From a bacterium (GTDB lineage Bacteria; Planctomycetota; J058; JAJDCP01): a DNA stretch of 30,873 nucleotides. Position numbers and translations under genes: made by a program. The notes below the pieces were generated by a model, which was not told where the DNA came from, made no database searches, and worked only from the letters and a program-made list of their open reading frames with translations. Positions within the stretch are counted from its first letter, which is position 1. Each line of letters opens with the position of its first letter. This document shows positions 16,184 through 25,506 of this stretch, piece after piece. The stretch covers positions 1 through 30,873 of the forward strand of contig JAUIEM010000061.1 of assembly GCA_030428695.1 (NCBI GenBank). The letters are read 5' to 3'.

Positions 16184-19100
16184 TCGTCCCCCTCCTCGTG
16201 GGCGAGCACCCGGGAAGGCTGGCGGGTGTAGATGCGGATCGCCTCGAGCACCGGCGTCGTCTTCCAGGCGTCGTCCTCGAAGGACTCGTTCCGGTAGGGG
16301 AAGTACACCCGGATCTCGATCTGGTCGGCGGTCCGGCCGATGCGGTTGTCGCGGTTCGGCTCGCGGAATTCGTACAGCTCGTCGGCCCGCGGCGAGCTGT
16401 TCTGCCCGGCGTCCCAGTGCGGATAGCCGTCGAGCCGCGCGACGACGAGGATGTCCGCCCCGCACAGGGGGTCGTTGCGCCGCTCGTCCCACTCGATGCG
16501 GTCGACCCAGGCGCCGTTCAGGGGCACGGTGAACTGGTAGAAGACCCCCTCGTAGCCGCTGGTCTCCTCACGGTAGCGGCTGTGGAAGCGGGCCGGGATG
16601 TTGATCAGGATGTCGCCCTGGGCCACCCCGGTCTCCCCGCTGCCGAAGGCGCCGCGGTAGACCGCGTTGCCGAGCTCGTCGACCGGCCGCTCGAGCTGCG
16701 TGCCCTGGTTGTTCCCGACCACGCGCGTGTACGGGAAGACCTCGCCGAAGCCGCGCCCGCGCCCCTGGTCGACCGCGACGTAGCCGTCGAGGGCGCGCAG
16801 GTTGCGCTGGCTGTACAGGGTCCACTGCTCGTCGAGGATCCCGTAGCCGGAGGTCTGGGCCATGCCGGGGAAGGTCAGCCGCACCCCGCGGGTCTCCGAG
16901 GAGTGGCCGCGCATGCGCGAGGCGAGCAGGCCGCGCACGACCGGCGTGCCGCTTCCTCCGCCGCCTCCGCTGCCGCCGAAGGCGTCGGCCGCGAGCACCT
17001 CCGGGCCGACCATGATCAACCCGCCCTGGGTCAGCCAGGCGTTCCAGCTCGGATCGAAGGGCAGGCGGTCGCTGGAGCCGTCCACCCAGGTCGTCAGCAC
17101 GGGCCCGTGGAAGACGTCGATGCCGGTCCCTTGCACCACCGGCCCCTCGCCGGGCAGGCGGGTCGGCGAGGTGACGTTCAGGCCGTGGACGGCGACCTCG
17201 TCGAGGTCGCCCGGCAGGCGCGCGCCGAAGGGGCTGCCCGGTCGGCCCTGCAGCAGATTCGCGCCGGTCGGCGCGAGGTCGGCCAGGTCTCCCGTCGGCC
17301 AGCGCAGCACCCGGGCCGCGGCGGCCGGCTCGTAGTCGCGGCCGACGAAGCGGTTGAAGGCGGCGAGCCGGCGGGCGTTCGGCGCGCACATGTCGAAGCG
17401 GGCGTTGGCCCCGGCGGTGTGCAGGACCTCGAGCTCCTCGCGCTGCGGGTCGGCGATGACCGCGTCGGTGATCGTCACCGGGTCGAAGTCGCGCACGAGG
17501 TCGGAGTTGGTGCTCCACACCGGGCACAACAGCGCGCCGCCGGCCCAGGCCTGGGCCGCGGTGCCCTTGTCGTGGCGGTCGCGGCAGGTCAGCTCGGTGG
17601 TCGGCTGGATGCTCTGGGTGTAGGGGATCAGGCTGTCCGCGACGCTGGTCAGCGGGATCTCGTTCGCGTTGTCCGGCAGCACCGCGTCGCCGGGCGGATT
17701 CTGCCCGAGCACGAGCTGCGCGAAGTGGCGCAGCACGTCGGTGATCAGCGGCTGGATGTCCGCGGGCAGGTTGTCGAAGCGCATGTGGTTGCCGGGGTCG
17801 ACCGGCAGGATCAGGAAGTTGTCGAAGCCGTAGGTCGAGCCCTTGTAGTAGTGGATCCACTCGTGATCCGGGGCGTTGGTCAGCTGCACCCAGGGGTAGC
17901 GGCTGGCCGCGTCGACGTCGGCGTAGTCGTCCGTGTCGCTCGCCTCGATCGACAGGAGCACGATCAGGGCGAGGGAGTAGTGGTTGACCCGCCCGCTGCC
18001 CTGGTTGGGGATCACGTCGCGCTGCAGGCCCTCGAAGGCGTCCCCGGTATGCGAGTCGTAAGCCATCACCTCGATGTTCGGGGCGGTCGGCAGGTTCCCC
18101 GCCAGGATCCCGGCGAGGTCGAAGCTGATCACCGCGATCACGCCCTGGGGCGGGAAGTTGGCCGTGCCGAGCTCGGGCACCACCGGCAGGGTGGTGCCGG
18201 TCGAGTCGAGGATCGGGATCAGCACCGAGTCGGCCAGGTCGGCCAGCGTCCAGGGCATCACCGGCTCGAGGGGCTGGGTCAGGGTGCCGCCCGCGATCGG
18301 CACGCGGTCGGTGCAGGAGGCGGTGTAGCCGAAGGGCTGCACGACGGTGTGCTCGTCGTGGGCCGTCGGGGTCGAGCCCCGGCTGCCGCCGCGGATGATG
18401 GGCGGAAGCTGGGAAGCCTGGGGATCGTTGGGGTCGAAGGCCGGGTTCTGGATCTGGCGGTTGACCTGCAGCACGTTGCCCGCGCGGGTGACCTCGACGA
18501 TCTCACGGCCGATCAGCACGGGCCCATCGTCGATGTTGGGGGGAAACAGCTCCGAGGCGTCCTCGACGGTGAACGACAGCGCCTCGGCATCCTCGGCCTG
18601 GGTCAGGTAGGTGCGGTAGACGTGCTCGCCGACCGCCTTGCCGTCGACGAACAGCGTCTGCTCGCCGACCCGCGTGCCCCACACCTGGAACAGCACGTGG
18701 TACCAGTTGTTCGGCCGCATCTGGACGCTGCCGATCAGGTCGATCGAGCGCCCGCCGCCGGAGACATCGAGCGCCCCGTCCCAGAGCGACAGCCGCAACA
18801 GCTCGTTGCCGCTGTCGTAGGTCAGCAGCAGCTGGTTGTACGGGTCGTCCTCCTGGCCGACCTCGACCAGGGTTCCGCCGCTGCCGCTCCCGGCCGGGCG
18901 CACCCAGAAGCTGACCTGGAAGGGCGCCCAGCCCTGGCCGATCGGGTCGCCCTCGGGGGTGAACAGGTCGCCGACCGGGATCGATCCGACGCCGAGGTCG
19001 AGGCCGCTGCCCCGGAAGCGCTCTCCCTCCGGCTCGTCGTTCCAGCTCTCGAAGTACAGCGGGCTGTTGTTCTCCGGCTCGACCAGGTGCCGGATGCGCA

Positions 19101-20967
19101 GGTCCCCGACGTTCTCGTCGTGGGACGGGTCGCCGCGCCCCATCGGCACCTGGAACTCGCGGCTGGGCCCGGTGATCACGAAGCCCCCGGCCCGTCCGCT
19201 GCGCGGGACGTTCCCACGGTTCGTCCGCCAGAAGTTGTTGTCGGGCACCGGGCCGGCGTTGACCGTCGCGAGGAAGTCGTCCTGGCTGTCGATCGACCAG
19301 GCGGTCTCGACCGGGGGCACCGCATCGAAGACCTGGCGCACGCGGTAGCTGGCGAGCTGGTTCCGCGCATCGCCGCTCTCGATGGCCGTCGCGTCGAGCT
19401 CGAACACGCCGAAGCTCTCGTAGCAGCGCGGGGCGCCGCCCTCGATCAGCCACAGGGTCCAGCGCCGCAGGCTCTGCTCGGTCAGGGGGAAGCCGACCGC
19501 CCCCAGATGGTCGATGTCGTTGCTGAGCGGCCGCGCCTCGATCACGGACGAGGCCGTCTCCCAGGCGGTCTGGCCGTTGCGGCCCGGCACCGACCACATC
19601 GCGGTCAGCACCTCGTGGGAGGCGGTGTTCAGGTTGATCGGCGCCGGCGGGCGCGCGCTGATGAAGGCCTCTTCCTGGCGGTAGCCGCGGTTCAACCAGG
19701 GCCAGATGAAGATCTGGTTGTTGCGCGGATTGCGGATCGCCATCCGGTACTGGTACGGGCCGCCGGGGGGCCCGATCCGCGCGATCGAGGGGAAGCGGAA
19801 GGCCGATGCGTCCGCGACCCGCAGGCGCTGCTGCAGCACCTGGTCGTTGCCGCGGTTCACGTCGTGGTTGATGCGCTGCGGATCGCTCCACACCACCTCG
19901 CCGCGGGAGTGCACCGTCAGCAGGTCGTACAGCCGCGCCAGCTCGCCGGGCGTAAAGGCCTCGATGTGGGCGGCCTGGGCGGGCTTGCGGCGGATCTCGG
20001 CGAAGGCGGCGAGGAAGGCCCGCAGGCGCTTCATCTCCCCGCCCTCGAGGTTCTGCGGCTCGCCGGGCGTGAAGCCGGGCCACTCGCGGTCGAGGCCGAG
20101 CAGCCGGATGTCCTCGCCGGACAGGTTGCTGCGCCGCACCACCGAGGGCTGGAACAGCGCGGGCCGGTAGCCCGGCAGGATGCGGAACAGGTCGACGAAG
20201 CTCCAGTTCGCGACCTGGCGCAGGCCGGCGACGGTCTCGTACGGCCGGTACTTCCCCCACTCGGCGAGGAAGGGGTGGTACCAGGCCTTGAGGTAGCGCG
20301 CGTCGCGCACCCAGGTCCCTTCGCCGTGGCGCAGCCCGGCGTCGTCGAAGGGGAAGCGCACCAGCCCGACCAGGCGCCGCTCGGCGAGGTCGATGTGGCG
20401 GTACAGGACCAGCTCGCGGTCGACGGCGACGATGCCGTCGAGGGTCTGCGGGTTGCCGTCGCTGAAGAACACCGTCGGGTTCTCGATCGGCAGCGACTCG
20501 CTCTCTTCGTCGACGTCCTCGAGCAGCACGGTCGCCCCGATCAGGTTGCCGAGCAGGTAGGGAGCGCAGGCGTTGAGGTTGACCTGGCCCTGGGCGTCGC
20601 GCACGTCGACGCTCAGCATCGTGCCGGTGGCCGAGCGCGTCTCCCAGCTCTCGATGCCGTCGAAGCCGTCGACGGTGACCAGCAGCTCGTCGAGGTCGTC
20701 GAGGTCCTCGCCGAGCGAGGCCTGGTCGCCCTGGCTCAGGGCCTGCTGGCGCTCGTAGGCGGGATGCGTGCGCATCACCGCGGCCTGGGCATGGGACACG
20801 CCGGCCCGCGCGCTGAGCCGCGCCCGCGCCTCGTTGGCGAAGGCCTGGGTCGAGCGGTCCTGGAGCTTCATCGACAGGGCGAAGGGCAGGGCGAGGGCGA
20901 GCAGCGCCGAGAGGATGGTGATGACCAGGATCAGGGACATGCCGCCGTCCGGTTTCGCGCTGCGCAT
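16174..20967 (-). CDS. Giant GspK-like minor pseudopilin with LamG/ConA-like domain
   Basis: A 1597-residue protein; ordinary GspK is about 300-350 residues. The ATG at 20967 gives MRSAKPDGG|MSLILVITIL: a leader with cleavage after Gly 9 and a hydrophobic helix lacking Glu at +5, the hallmark of GspK. GspK-type segments follow, with VNLNACAPYLLG near 129 and INLNTASHEVLTAM near 444 (helix-hairpin-helix-like). At about 675-805 there is a LamG/concanavalin-like beta-sandwich (FQVSFWVRP, NNWYHVLFQVWG, TLFVDGKAVG). The remaining C-terminal 800 residues are unrecognised, with a Gly/Ser linker near 1330 and a beta-rich end (IEIRVYFPYRNESFEDDAW). It would sit at the pseudopilus tip. The C-terminus could bind sugars or cargo, which is inference. 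Confidence 0.85.
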   Translation of the reverse strand: MRSAKPDGGMSLILVITILSALLALALPFALSMKLQDRSTQAFANEARARLSARAGVSHAQAAVMRTHPAYERQQALSQGDQASLGEDLDDLDELLVTVDGFDGIESWETRSATGTMLSVDVRDAQGQVNLNACAPYLLGNLIGATVLLEDVDEESESLPIENPTVFFSDGNPQTLDGIVAVDRELVLYRHIDLAERRLVGLVRFPFDDAGLRHGEGTWVRDARYLKAWYHPFLAEWGKYRPYETVAGLRQVANWSFVDLFRILPGYRPALFQPSVVRRSNLSGEDIRLLGLDREWPGFTPGEPQNLEGGEMKRLRAFLAAFAEIRRKPAQAAHIEAFTPGELARLYDLLTVHSRGEVVWSDPQRINHDVNRGNDQVLQQRLRVADASAFRFPSIARIGPPGGPYQYRMAIRNPRNNQIFIWPWLNRGYRQEEAFISARPPAPINLNTASHEVLTAMWSVPGRNGQTAWETASSVIEARPLSNDIDHLGAVGFPLTEQSLRRWTLWLIEGGAPRCYESFGVFELDATAIESGDARNQLASYRVRQVFDAVPPVETAWSIDSQDDFLATVNAGPVPDNNFWRTNRGNVPRSGRAGGFVITGPSREFQVPMGRGDPSHDENVGDLRIRHLVEPENNSPLYFESWNDEPEGERFRGSGLDLGVGSIPVGDLFTPEGDPIGQGWAPFQVSFWVRPAGSGSGGTLVEVGQEDDPYNQLLLTYDSGNELLRLSLWDGALDVSGGGRSIDLIGSVQMRPNNWYHVLFQVWGTRVGEQTLFVDGKAVGEHVYRTYLTQAEDAEALSFTVEDASELFPPNIDDGPVLIGREIVEVTRAGNVLQVNRQIQNPAFDPNDPQASQLPPIIRGGSRGSTPTAHDEHTVVQPFGYTASCTDRVPIAGGTLTQPLEPVMPWTLADLADSVLIPILDSTGTTLPVVPELGTANFPPQGVIAVISFDLAGILAGNLPTAPNIEVMAYDSHTGDAFEGLQRDVIPNQGSGRVNHYSLALIVLLSIEASDTDDYADVDAASRYPWVQLTNAPDHEWIHYYKGSTYGFDNFLILPVDPGNHMRFDNLPADIQPLITDVLRHFAQLVLGQNPPGDAVLPDNANEIPLTSVADSLIPYTQSIQPTTELTCRDRHDKGTAAQAWAGGALLCPVWSTNSDLVRDFDPVTITDAVIADPQREELEVLHTAGANARFDMCAPNARRLAAFNRFVGRDYEPAAAARVLRWPTGDLADLAPTGANLLQGRPGSPFGARLPGDLDEVAVHGLNVTSPTRLPGEGPVVQGTGIDVFHGPVLTTWVDGSSDRLPFDPSWNAWLTQGGLIMVGPEVLAADAFGGSGGGGGSGTPVVRGLLASRMRGHSSETRGVRLTFPGMAQTSGYGILDEQWTLYSQRNLRALDGYVAVDQGRGRGFGEVFPYTRVVGNNQGTQLERPVDELGNAVYRGAFGSGETGVAQGDILINIPARFHSRYREETSGYEGVFYQFTVPLNGAWVDRIEWDERRNDPLCGADILVVARLDGYPHWDAGQNSSPRADELYEFREPNRDNRIGRTADQIEIRVYFPYRNESFEDDAWKTTPVLEAIRIYTRQPSRVLAHEEGDEWR

Positions 20968-20981
20968 CGCAGGTCCTCCTC

Positions 20982-22226
20982 TCAACGCACGCCCCCGCTG
21001 AGCTCGACGGTCACCTCGCGGGTGTCGGTGCGGTGGAGCCGGGCGTAGATCGTGTCCTCGCGGACGTACTCGTCGGCGTCGCGGTCGAGGGTGGTCGTCG
21101 TCCCGTCGCCGACCGCGGCCAGGAAGGCCTCGTCGTCGGCCAGCCGGAAGGTCAGCGGCCGCGCGTGCACCAGCGGGTCGAGGAAGCCGTCGGGGTCGAA
21201 CACCAGCCGCTTGTCCCGCCCGAGCAGCTTGTACCCGGCCGGCAGCTCGAAGCTGGTCGAGGTCGTGAAGCCGTAGATGCGCAGCGCGTCGAGGGCGCCG
21301 GCGAAGCGCAGGTGCAGCTGGTCCGACCCGATCACGAAGGGCTCGGAGAACATCGGGAAGCTCTCGAAGTTGAAGTCCTGCGCGCTCGGCGTCGCGGGCG
21401 TCAGCAGCACCGGCACCCCGTCGATCAGCACCCGCGGCCAGCCCCGCACCAGCTCGAAGACCAGCCGGAACCAGCGCCCGGGCACCACCGCCCGGGAGGG
21501 GCTGAAGAACACCCCGGAGACCGTCGTGCCGGCGGCGTCGAGCCCTTCGACCTCGACCAGCAGCGAGCCGTCGATGCGCACGCTGACCGCGTAGCCGCGA
21601 TCCTTCTTGAACAGCTGGTAGCGCATCGTGTTGTAGGGCTCGTTGGTCCACTCCCGGTCTTCGTGGACGCGGTACTCGTAGACCTGCCAGAAGTTCTCGA
21701 GCTGCAGGTACATCTCGACGCCGATGCCGGACTGGGGATTCCAGTAGGGCGCGTCGTCGATCTCCAGCCGCGGGTCGGGCTCGACGTAGTCTTCGAGGTC
21801 GTTGGCGTGGGCGTTCTCATCCCTGTACGGGAAGTAGATCGCCTCGCCGAAGCGCCCGCTGCCCGCCGGGATGCGGTAGATCTCGTGGACCCGGGCGTTG
21901 AAGTTGTACGAGCCCCGGAACTCGTGGCCGTCGGCCCCCAGCAGCTGGTCCTCGCCCTCGAAGTGCCAGACGCCGAGCAGCTCGCGCAGGGTGGTCTGCA
22001 CCTCACCGCGCTTGGGGAAGACCTCGACCAGCACCCGGTCGTTGTGCTCGAGGGCGTTGGTGCGGGCGAGGCGGAAGGCGCCCGCCAGCTCGGAGCGCAC
22101 CCGGTTGAACTCGAAGCGGCCGGTCATCGAGCCGTAGACCCCGACACCGGTGCCGAGGATCAGCACGATGATGCCCATCACGACGAGCAGCTCGACCAGG
22201 GTGAAGGCTCTGTGCCGCCCGCGCAA
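20982..22226 (-). CDS. GspH-like pseudopilin with inserted LamG-like domain
   Basis: A 414-residue pseudopilin; GspH is typically 150-200. TTG at 22226 must be the start: an in-frame TAG lies two codons upstream, and the next internal ATG falls inside the membrane helix. The leader reads MRGRHRA|FTLVELLVVMG with Glu at +5 but Ala, not Gly, at -1. After the helical stem, residues from about 84 (VWHFEGEDQL, GRFGEAIYFPYRDENA, PGRWFRLVFELVRGWPRVLI, DGVPVLL) have the order of a LamG/ConA-like sandwich ending near 310. A beta-rich tail contains tandem Thr and Asp residues (GDGTTTTLDRDADEYV). It follows the GspG gene by 3 bp and precedes the GspK-like gene by 14 bp. Confidence 0.82.
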   Translation of the reverse strand: MRGRHRAFTLVELLVVMGIIVLILGTGVGVYGSMTGRFEFNRVRSELAGAFRLARTNALEHNDRVLVEVFPKRGEVQTTLRELLGVWHFEGEDQLLGADGHEFRGSYNFNARVHEIYRIPAGSGRFGEAIYFPYRDENAHANDLEDYVEPDPRLEIDDAPYWNPQSGIGVEMYLQLENFWQVYEYRVHEDREWTNEPYNTMRYQLFKKDRGYAVSVRIDGSLLVEVEGLDAAGTTVSGVFFSPSRAVVPGRWFRLVFELVRGWPRVLIDGVPVLLTPATPSAQDFNFESFPMFSEPFVIGSDQLHLRFAGALDALRIYGFTTSTSFELPAGYKLLGRDKRLVFDPDGFLDPLVHARPLTFRLADDEAFLAAVGDGTTTTLDRDADEYVREDTIYARLHRTDTREVTVELSGGVR

Positions 22227-22229
22227 TCT

Positions 22230-22895
22230 CTAGTCCTCGGCTTCGAAGTTGGCGATGTCGTCGTTACCGCCGTTGTCGTTGATGCCGTCCGGCCCGCAGG
22301 ACCAGACCTGGTAGGACGTCGAGTTGAAGTAGCGGCCGGTCTTCTTCGAGCCGACGGGCTTGACGAGCACCCGGTCCAGCTCGTCGCCGAGCAGGTAGGT
22401 GCCGACGCTCTTCTGGTAGCTGTCGCCGCTCTTGTAGGCGCGCACGTTGAAGTAGATGTACGGGTTGCCCCAGGGATCGATCCATTCGAAGGCCGAGCGC
22501 ACGCCGAAGGTCGACTGGTTGAAGTCCGGCACCTTGTCGTCGTCGAGGTTGCTGAGGTCGCTCTCGGGGATCTCGACGTAGGGGCCGCTCTTCTGGCCCG
22601 TGGACAGGCAGGCGACCAGCGACTCGTTGGCGGCGTTGAGCCCGTTGGCGCTCAGGCCCATGTCGGCGAGGGTGTTCGGCGGGAAGTCGTGGAAGTCGGC
22701 GACGTAGGCCTCGAGCGCGCTCGAGATCTGCGCGATGGCGGCCTGGGCCTTGACGGCTTCACCGGTGCCGGCGAAGCCGCCGAGCACGGGGATCAAGAGC
22801 CCCGCGAGCACCGCGATGATCGCGACGACGACCAGCATCTCGATCAGGGTGAATCCGCCAGCTCCCCCGGCCCTCGAACCTCGCGAAACCCGCAT
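22230..22895 (-). CDS. gspG: Major pseudopilin, GspG-like
   Basis: A 221-residue pseudopilin. The ATG at 22895 has GGAGGGAG just upstream and yields a leader with site AGGAGG|FTLIEMLVVVAIIAVLAG (Gly 14, Phe 15, Glu at +5). The C-terminal part has the GspG-type sequence order WIDPWGNPYIYFN and SCGPDGINDNGGNDDI, the latter matching the calcium-binding loop of major pseudopilins. It is longer than usual (about 140-150) because of an insertion around 75-130 (DADLSNLDDDKV region). GspG polymerises into the pseudopilus shaft. An 83-bp gap separates it from the TPR gene; no promoter was recognised there. Confidence 0.9.
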   Translation of the reverse strand: MRVSRGSRAGGAGGFTLIEMLVVVAIIAVLAGLLIPVLGGFAGTGEAVKAQAAIAQISSALEAYVADFHDFPPNTLADMGLSANGLNAANESLVACLSTGQKSGPYVEIPESDLSNLDDDKVPDFNQSTFGVRSAFEWIDPWGNPYIYFNVRAYKSGDSYQKSVGTYLLGDELDRVLVKPVGSKKTGRYFNSTSYQVWSCGPDGINDNGGNDDIANFEAED

Positions 22896-22978
22896 TGCTC
22901 CCTCCGTCCCTGCGCGCAGGCAGGCCGCCCCACGATGGTCGAACGACGCCACGAGGATGTCACGGCGCGTCGGGGCGT

Positions 22979-25126
22979 CTACTCCGCGCGGTAGATGTAG
23001 ATCTCGAGCTCCGGCACCTCGAGCCGGACGTCCTGGCCTTCGGTCCCTTCGACGTAGACCGCGGCCACCGACTTCTTCAGGCTCTGCCACCCGGACATCT
23101 TGACCTCGGCGATCTGCTGCCCGTCCACGAGCAGCCCGATGTTCGCCCGCTTCTCGGTCGGCAGGTCGATGCCGAGCCGCACCCGGGTCCCGACAGTGAC
23201 GGGTACCGCGACCGGCTCCGGCGCGCGGTTGTCCTGCCAGATCTGGTACATCAGTCCGCGGTCGGGGTCGACGAAGAAGCGCAGCCACTTGCGGCCGAGC
23301 TCGATCTCGATCCCGACCCGCGTCCCGACGGCGCCGACCCGGTCGAGGCTGACCTGCAGGTGGGCGGGCTTGTGCTCGATCGGCCGGTAGAGTCGGGTGC
23401 GGTTCTCGCCACGCGCGGTGCCCTCGATCATGCAGGCGCCGTCCGCGACGGCGATCGTCAGACCGTCGTCCTCGTCTTCCTCCCAGCCGTTCAGTACCGC
23501 CTCGCCATCGGCCTCGCGGTCGAAGCTCTCGGCGAACAACAGCTGGGTGTCCACCCGCTCGAGGCTGCGCTGCACCTCGAGGCCGTAGGCGTCCTCGGGG
23601 GACAGGGCGAGCAGCTGCGCCAGTGCCTGGTCGGCGGCGGAGCGCGGGCCGACCTGGTAGGCGACGTAGAGCGCGCCGCGCAGGGCGGCGAGATGCCCCG
23701 GATCGCGCGCCAGGGCCGCCTCGAAGGAGGTGCGCGCGAGGTACAGCTCGCCCTCTTCGAGCAGCAGCCGGCCCGCGGCGGCGAGCGCGTCCGGAGAGCC
23801 GGAGGCCGCCTTGAGGGACGCGTCGATGCGCGCCGCGCGGCGGTCCCCCTTGCGCAGCCGGGCGGCGATCAGGGCGTCGAGCACCGGCGCGAGCGGCGCG
23901 CCGTTCGCGAGGCTGGAGCTGAAGGTGTGCAGGGCCTCGACCAGCGCGCCCCGCGGCGCCAGGGCCCGACCCTGGAGCAGGTAGGCCGTCGCCCGCAGCC
24001 CCCCCTCGAGCGCGCTCGCGGCGTCGGCGTAGGCCGCGCTCGCGTCGAGCAGCGCCCCGCCCTGCTCGGCGATGAAGCCCTGGCCGAGCTTCGCCAGCCC
24101 GTCCTCGCCGGCGGCCTCGAGGGCCGCGAAGTGGCTCTCCGCCGCGGGCAGGTCGCCGCCCAGCGCGGCGGCGAGGCCGAGCAGGTAGAGGGCCGTCGGC
24201 GAGCGCTCGGCGGCGAGCGCCGCGGAGGCCGCGGGCAGATCGCCGCGGGCGAGGGAGACCGCCGCCGTCGCGAGCGCGAGCTCGGGGGTTCCGCCGAGCT
24301 CGTCACAGGTCTCGAGGGCCGCGGCGCTCGCGGCGATGTCGCCGAGGCCGAAGCAGGCCTCCGCCAGCCCGAACCAGGCCGCGGCGAGGTCGGGCCACAG
24401 CTCGGTCGCCAGGGTGTAGGCCTGGCGCGCGAAGGCCGGGTCGCCGTCGACGAGGGCCGCCTCGCCGCGCAGCAGGGCCAGGCCCTGGGGAGCCTCGACC
24501 TGCAGGGAGTCGGTGACGGCCCGACTCCACAGGGTCTCGAGGTCGGCGCGGGCGCTCTTGAGGTAGCCGAGATCGACCAGGCTGCGGCAGCGCGCGAGGC
24601 CGATGTCGAGGGGCTCGGCGCCTCCCTTGCGGGCGAGCAGCCCACAGAACATCAGCTCGTCGGCGAGCAACTCTTCGAGGTCGGCGTCGTCGGACTCGAC
24701 GAAGGCGCTGTCCTCGATCAGCCCGTGCCACAGCCGGTAGGCCGCGTCGAGCTGCGGATCCTTGGTCACCGCCCGCAGGGTCGCCCGCCGCGCCTGAATG
24801 GGAAGCTCGTAGGACAGCGCCCAGCGGGCGAGGGCGACGGAGGAGCTGCCCGGGCGGCCCTCGCTGTCGCTGTAGTAGCGGCGGAACACGACGAGCGGAT
24901 CCTGACCCGGCAGGATGCCGCCCTTGATGTTCGCGATCGGATACGGCTGGCGGCTCTCGCTGTTCAGGGGCTCGATAACCACCATGTCCTCGGTCCGCTC
25001 GACGATGGTGCCGTGCACCGTGTCCCCAGCGGCAAACACGAGCCGGTCGTGGATCGAGATGCGCGGGAACTCCTGGGCCAGGCCCAGGGCTCCGAGGCAC
25101 AGGACAAGAAGGCTGGCGCGGATCAC
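22979..25126 (-). CDS. Secreted TPR protein with C-terminal ConA-like domain
   Basis: A 715-residue extracytoplasmic protein starting at GTG, overlapping the previous gene by 4 bp (GTGA). The signal peptide is MIRASLLVLCLGALGLAQ. A short beta-rich N-terminal domain (about 19-85; SIHDRLVFAAGDTVHGTIVE) is followed by a long Ala/Leu-rich helical solenoid (about 100-515) with TPR-like units such as ALARDPGHLAALRGALYVAY. The last 180 residues (LLFAESFDREADGEAVLNGW onward, then GTRVGIEIELGRKWLRFFVD) resemble the concanavalin/LamG-like sandwich found in secreted sugar-binding proteins. It sits between inner-membrane assembly genes and pseudopilin genes, so a periplasmic scaffold or pilotin-like role in the same machine is plausible. 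No catalytic residues identified. Confidence 0.85.
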   Translation of the reverse strand: MIRASLLVLCLGALGLAQEFPRISIHDRLVFAAGDTVHGTIVERTEDMVVIEPLNSESRQPYPIANIKGGILPGQDPLVVFRRYYSDSEGRPGSSSVALARWALSYELPIQARRATLRAVTKDPQLDAAYRLWHGLIEDSAFVESDDADLEELLADELMFCGLLARKGGAEPLDIGLARCRSLVDLGYLKSARADLETLWSRAVTDSLQVEAPQGLALLRGEAALVDGDPAFARQAYTLATELWPDLAAAWFGLAEACFGLGDIAASAAALETCDELGGTPELALATAAVSLARGDLPAASAALAAERSPTALYLLGLAAALGGDLPAAESHFAALEAAGEDGLAKLGQGFIAEQGGALLDASAAYADAASALEGGLRATAYLLQGRALAPRGALVEALHTFSSSLANGAPLAPVLDALIAARLRKGDRRAARIDASLKAASGSPDALAAAGRLLLEEGELYLARTSFEAALARDPGHLAALRGALYVAYQVGPRSAADQALAQLLALSPEDAYGLEVQRSLERVDTQLLFAESFDREADGEAVLNGWEEDEDDGLTIAVADGACMIEGTARGENRTRLYRPIEHKPAHLQVSLDRVGAVGTRVGIEIELGRKWLRFFVDPDRGLMYQIWQDNRAPEPVAVPVTVGTRVRLGIDLPTEKRANIGLLVDGQQIAEVKMSGWQSLKKSVAAVYVEGTEGQDVRLEVPELEIYIYRAE

Positions 25127-25476
25127 GGCGTATCCCTCTCGACGATGCGCAGGGGCGCCGGGAAGGCGAGCCCGCCGGGGAAGATCGGCTGCGGCACCGC
25201 CCGCGGCCGCGGCTGCTCGGGGGGCAGCGCGATGGCGGGTGGCTCGGGCACCTGCCAGTCCTCGAACTCGGCGAACAGGTTGCGCGCGCCGCGCAGGGAC
25301 AAGGGGCCGAGGAAGAGCGGGTCGCGCACCGGCCGCGACTGGGCGTACCAGGTCTCGACCTCGCTCTCGTCGGGGGTCGTGGTCGGCGTCGCGCCGGGCG
25401 AGGAGAGCTGTCCGTTGACGAACAGCGCGAGCACGATGGCGACGAACACGGCGGCCGCGATCTTTTCCTTGTTCAC
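25123..25476 (-). CDS. Small single-pass membrane protein, possibly PilP/GspC-like
   Basis: A 117-residue protein starting at GTG (AGGAG about 10 bases upstream). One N-terminal membrane helix (KIAAAVFVAIVLALFVNG) is followed by a Thr/Pro-rich periplasmic stretch and a Pro-rich tail (VPEPPAIALPPEQPRPRAVP). RDPLFLGPLSLRGARNLFAE in the middle resembles the short motif region of PilP/GspC-type linkers. Position between a GspM/PilO-like gene and the TPR gene supports an inner-membrane assembly-platform role, but homology is not firm. Confidence 0.75.
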   Translation of the reverse strand: MNKEKIAAAVFVAIVLALFVNGQLSSPGATPTTTPDESEVETWYAQSRPVRDPLFLGPLSLRGARNLFAEFEDWQVPEPPAIALPPEQPRPRAVPQPIFPGGLAFPAPLRIVERDTP

Positions 25477-25506
25477 GCTGGGGCTCCTGTCCCTGGTTCC
25501 TTGTCT

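Noticed and set aside
16198..21048. Very long plus-strand open frame opposite the GspK-like and GspH-like genes
   Set aside because: The translation is repetitive Val/Asp/Arg/Gly-rich text with no domains, while the minus strand has leader peptides and GspK motifs. Long antisense frames are expected with this codon bias.
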